NCBI GenBank assembly: GCA_003164035.1
Contig: PLRS01000055.1
Span: 33,365-97,364, forward strand
Length of the DNA: 64,000 bases
DNA from: Bryobacterales bacterium
GTDB taxonomy: Bacteria > Acidobacteriota > Terriglobia > Bryobacterales > Bryobacteraceae
Direction of reading: 5' to 3'
Notes under the pieces: generated by a model
The model's database searches: none
Told to the model about the DNA's origin: nothing
Seen by the model: only the letters and a program-made list of their open reading frames with translations
Position numbers and translations under genes: made by a program
Shown here: positions 62,056-64,000 of the stretch, piece after piece
Layout: each line of letters opens with the position of its first letter
Numbering within the stretch: position 1 is the first letter of the stretch

Positions 62056-64000
62056 ATGGCGTTCGGGCGCGGGTTCTGGGAACGGTTGGGTGAGAGGCCG
62101 TTTTTTTCGTACCTGACCATTTTCCTGCTGCAGCTAAAACTCGCGTGGGGCTTGTGGCATCTTCGCGACCTCACGGCGGGGGATACCAGCTCCTACTTCG
62201 TCGGCGCGTACGAGTGGCACAAGAATCTGAACCTCAACATGGTTTGGTCGCCAATGTACACGGCCTTCTACGGATTGTTTTTCAACTTTTCGGCGGATGC
62301 CTATGTGGTGACGGTCGCTCATCGCTTGGCCATCGTTCTCGTTTTGGCGGTACTCGTGCTTGCCCTGATGCGCCAGTTGCTGCCAGCGCCAGTGGCCTGG
62401 CTCATGGCGGCCTGGTGGGTCGTATTGCCGGTCGATTTCAATGCTCTCTACGAAGTCCACATTTTCGCGATCCTCCCCATGCTTGCCGCGCTGTTGGTCA
62501 TCGCAGTCAAACCGGGTTCGTGGGGAAGAGGATGGGGAATCGCGATTCTGCTTGCGTCAACGGTTCTGGTCCGGAATGAACAACTGTTCGCCGCCGGGGG
62601 GTTGGCCGCCCTATCGCTTGGTTGGGAGTGGATGCGGCGGCGCAGAGGGGAGCGTGGTGGCATTGGTGTATTCAAAGCATACGCGGCGCCTCTGCTGTTG
62701 TCGTCGCTCGCGATTCTGCTGGCGTTCACGCGCTCCGGCAGTCTGCACGATATCCGGCAGACTTTGGACGGCAAGGATCGGCTGAATATGTGCCAGGCTT
62801 ACGCGGTCAGTTACCAGCAGCGGGATCCCGAATGGGCGGGTTCGCCGTGGACCGACTGCGGACAGCTAATGACGAGCACTTTCGGAAAGCCGGGGCCGAC
62901 ATTTGGCGAGGCGATGAAGGCGAACCGATGGGCGATGCTGGAGCATTTCTCCTGGAACGCAAGGTCGATCCCCAACTGCCTCCAGGTTCTGTTGTTCTAC
63001 GCCACTCCGGCCATAATGGCGTTTTATGCCGCTCGCGTACTGGTTGTTGTCCTAAGCGCATTGGTGGGTGCGATTCTGATAGCCGGCGGGATGGTTCTCT
63101 ATCGCGAGCGAGATTGGCGTCTTCCGACGGGACAAAACTGGGTGTGGATCGGGATGCTGCTGCTGGCGCTCATGGCACTCGTGGTGGCGGTGGTCGAACG
63201 GCCATGGCCCGAGTACATGTATAGCTTGGGCATTTTAGTCCGAGCCGCAGTCGGGGTGTGTTTGGTCGCGATCGCGGGCCGGCTCCAGGCTCGCGCCGCA
63301 TTGCGGAAGGCTGCCGCCGCGCGGCGCGCCAAAGCGCTTGCTCACGCGCGCCGCCTGGCAGCCGCCTCCAAGCGGCGTAGACCGTTGGCAAGCCGTGCCG
63401 AGGCGCCTCCGCCAGTCGACACCGCCGCTCGATTCGGTTTTGTCTTTCCGGCCGGCGTCGCCTTGGCCATTTTGCTGGCGCCGATGTACTACGTTCGCGT
63501 CTCCAATGGCCGGCCGGTGCTCGAAGCCTATCGGCGTCTGCAGCCCTATCAGAAGCTGTTTGAAAGACCGCATACGCGTTTCGTGTCCGTGATCGCCCCC
63601 GACGACCTTTGCAACTACCTGGGAAAGTCCGCCTCCTGCGGCGTGCTGTCCTTCATCGCGCTCCGCAACCAGGTTTTGGCCGGAACCCCGTGGAATGTAG
63701 TGCTGGACCGAAATGGCGCCACGATTTTCTTTGCAAATGAGGATGTCATGGCAGATCCCGTGAGTCGCGACTTTGTCGACCGCGCCGCGCAATGGGGCTG
63801 GAGGACAGTCGCGGCGATGCACGGGCCAACGCAAAATTGGAAGCTGCTGGCCTTCTCTGGGAAGACCGGCACGATCCCCTCCGGTGCGGGCCGAAGACGC
63901 GGCAAAGACCGGTGGGATTGTCGGGCGTTGGCGCGCGGATGCCCCCCCACCCCCTTATTGGAAATACCCGTTGGCGTCGATGAGGACGTGCGTAGCGTTG
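62056..64000 (+). CDS. polytopic membrane protein, partial (runs off window)
   Basis: At least 640 residues with no stop before the window end. The first half is membrane-embedded (LTIFLLQLKLAWGLWHLRDL; VVTVAHRLAIVLVLAVLVLA; AYAAPLLLSSLAILLAF) with a luminal loop GDTSSYFVGAYEWH typical of GT-C-like glycosyltransferase proteins. A basic Ala/Arg stretch (AAARRAKALAHARRLAAASK) precedes another helix and a C-terminal soluble part. The reading frame after about 63900 overlaps the 3' end of a convergent gene and passes a run of seven C, so the real stop may be hidden by a frameshift there. Function unknown. Confidence 0.7.
   Translation, partial: MAFGRGFWERLGERPFFSYLTIFLLQLKLAWGLWHLRDLTAGDTSSYFVGAYEWHKNLNLNMVWSPMYTAFYGLFFNFSADAYVVTVAHRLAIVLVLAVLVLALMRQLLPAPVAWLMAAWWVVLPVDFNALYEVHIFAILPMLAALLVIAVKPGSWGRGWGIAILLASTVLVRNEQLFAAGGLAALSLGWEWMRRRRGERGGIGVFKAYAAPLLLSSLAILLAFTRSGSLHDIRQTLDGKDRLNMCQAYAVSYQQRDPEWAGSPWTDCGQLMTSTFGKPGPTFGEAMKANRWAMLEHFSWNARSIPNCLQVLLFYATPAIMAFYAARVLVVVLSALVGAILIAGGMVLYRERDWRLPTGQNWVWIGMLLLALMALVVAVVERPWPEYMYSLGILVRAAVGVCLVAIAGRLQARAALRKAAAARRAKALAHARRLAAASKRRRPLASRAEAPPPVDTAARFGFVFPAGVALAILLAPMYYVRVSNGRPVLEAYRRLQPYQKLFERPHTRFVSVIAPDDLCNYLGKSASCGVLSFIALRNQVLAGTPWNVVLDRNGATIFFANEDVMADPVSRDFVDRAAQWGWRTVAAMHGPTQNWKLLAFSGKTGTIPSGAGRRRGKDRWDCRALARGCPPTPLLEIPVGVDEDVRSV
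63955..64000 (-). CDS. 3' end of a convergent gene (partial)
   Basis: The minus strand ends with NATHVLIDANGYFQ and a TAA at 63955-63957. VDxxGYFQ-type endings close many secreted beta-rich proteins of Acidobacteria. Only 14 codons are inside the window, so no function is given. It makes the long open frame on the other strand suspicious in its last 45 bases. Confidence 0.4.
   Translation of the reverse strand, partial: NATHVLIDANGYFQ

Overview
The window is high-GC DNA, densely packed with bacterial genes. It most resembles a soil Acidobacteriota genome of the Solibacter/Bryobacter type. That is an inference from gene content: PadR-linked ADOP-type permeases, MacB-like orphan permeases, Tat-exported hydrolases, a TMTC-like membrane protein with TPRs, DUF4139, SEC-C and HEPN proteins. 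No rRNA, tRNA, CRISPR array or intact transposase was seen.

Layout. 0-7.3 kb: Tat-exported alpha/beta hydrolase; methyltransferase; HTH_42 DNA glycosylase; a Tat-exported glycosidase-like protein behind an ACS-type MFS transporter. 7.5-9.5 kb: ABC-2 exporter pair. 9.5-13 kb: accessory stretch with a gene remnant, a SEC-C/HTH protein, a DUF4160 gene split by a three-hairpin insertion, DUF2442, an HTH antitoxin-like protein and DinD. 13.1-18.8 kb (minus): overlapping operon pmbA, FxLYD protein, HAMP-SpoIIE phosphatase, nnr, tsaE. 19-22.8 kb: RHH protein with a small membrane partner, a polytopic membrane protein, DUF4180, DinB. 22.9-29.5 kb (minus): flagellar basal-body operon flgB-flgC-fliE-fliF-fliG-fliH-fliI-fliJ. 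29.5-38.8 kb: large FtsX-type permease, LCM-type methyltransferase, DUF4139 protein, DUF6880-like protein, TMTC-like protein with 35-residue TPRs. 39-44.6 kb: PadR regulator, a decayed ADOP permease and an ABC exporter. 45-49.7 kb: hybrid histidine kinase, a frameshifted GH92 mannosidase and a dead UPF0175/PIN toxin-antitoxin locus. 50-52.6 kb: two-subunit molybdenum hydroxylase. 53-58.8 kb: intact MacB-like permease, a HEPN pair, and a YkgJ plus FHA-GAF-SpoIIE pair. 58.8-59.4 kb: 3' remnant of a group II intron. 59.4-61.9 kb: Nramp-related transporter coupled to a separate PRC/MgtE_N/CBS protein. 62-64 kb: a polytopic membrane protein that leaves the window and the 3' end of a convergent gene.

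Most notable. (1) The Nramp-like/MgtE_N-CBS pair looks like a transporter with a detached Mg2+ sensor. (2) A dispersed long-hairpin repeat family has six copies or fragments between genes. (3) Two group II intron fragments lie in opposite orientation 9 kb apart, as expected if one intron was split by inversion. (4) There is a cluster of recent gene decay at 38.8-53 kb: ADOP internal deletion, GH92 single-base frameshift, dead TA locus and RHH remnant. (5) A two-gene HEPN cassette has an unusual start for its first gene.
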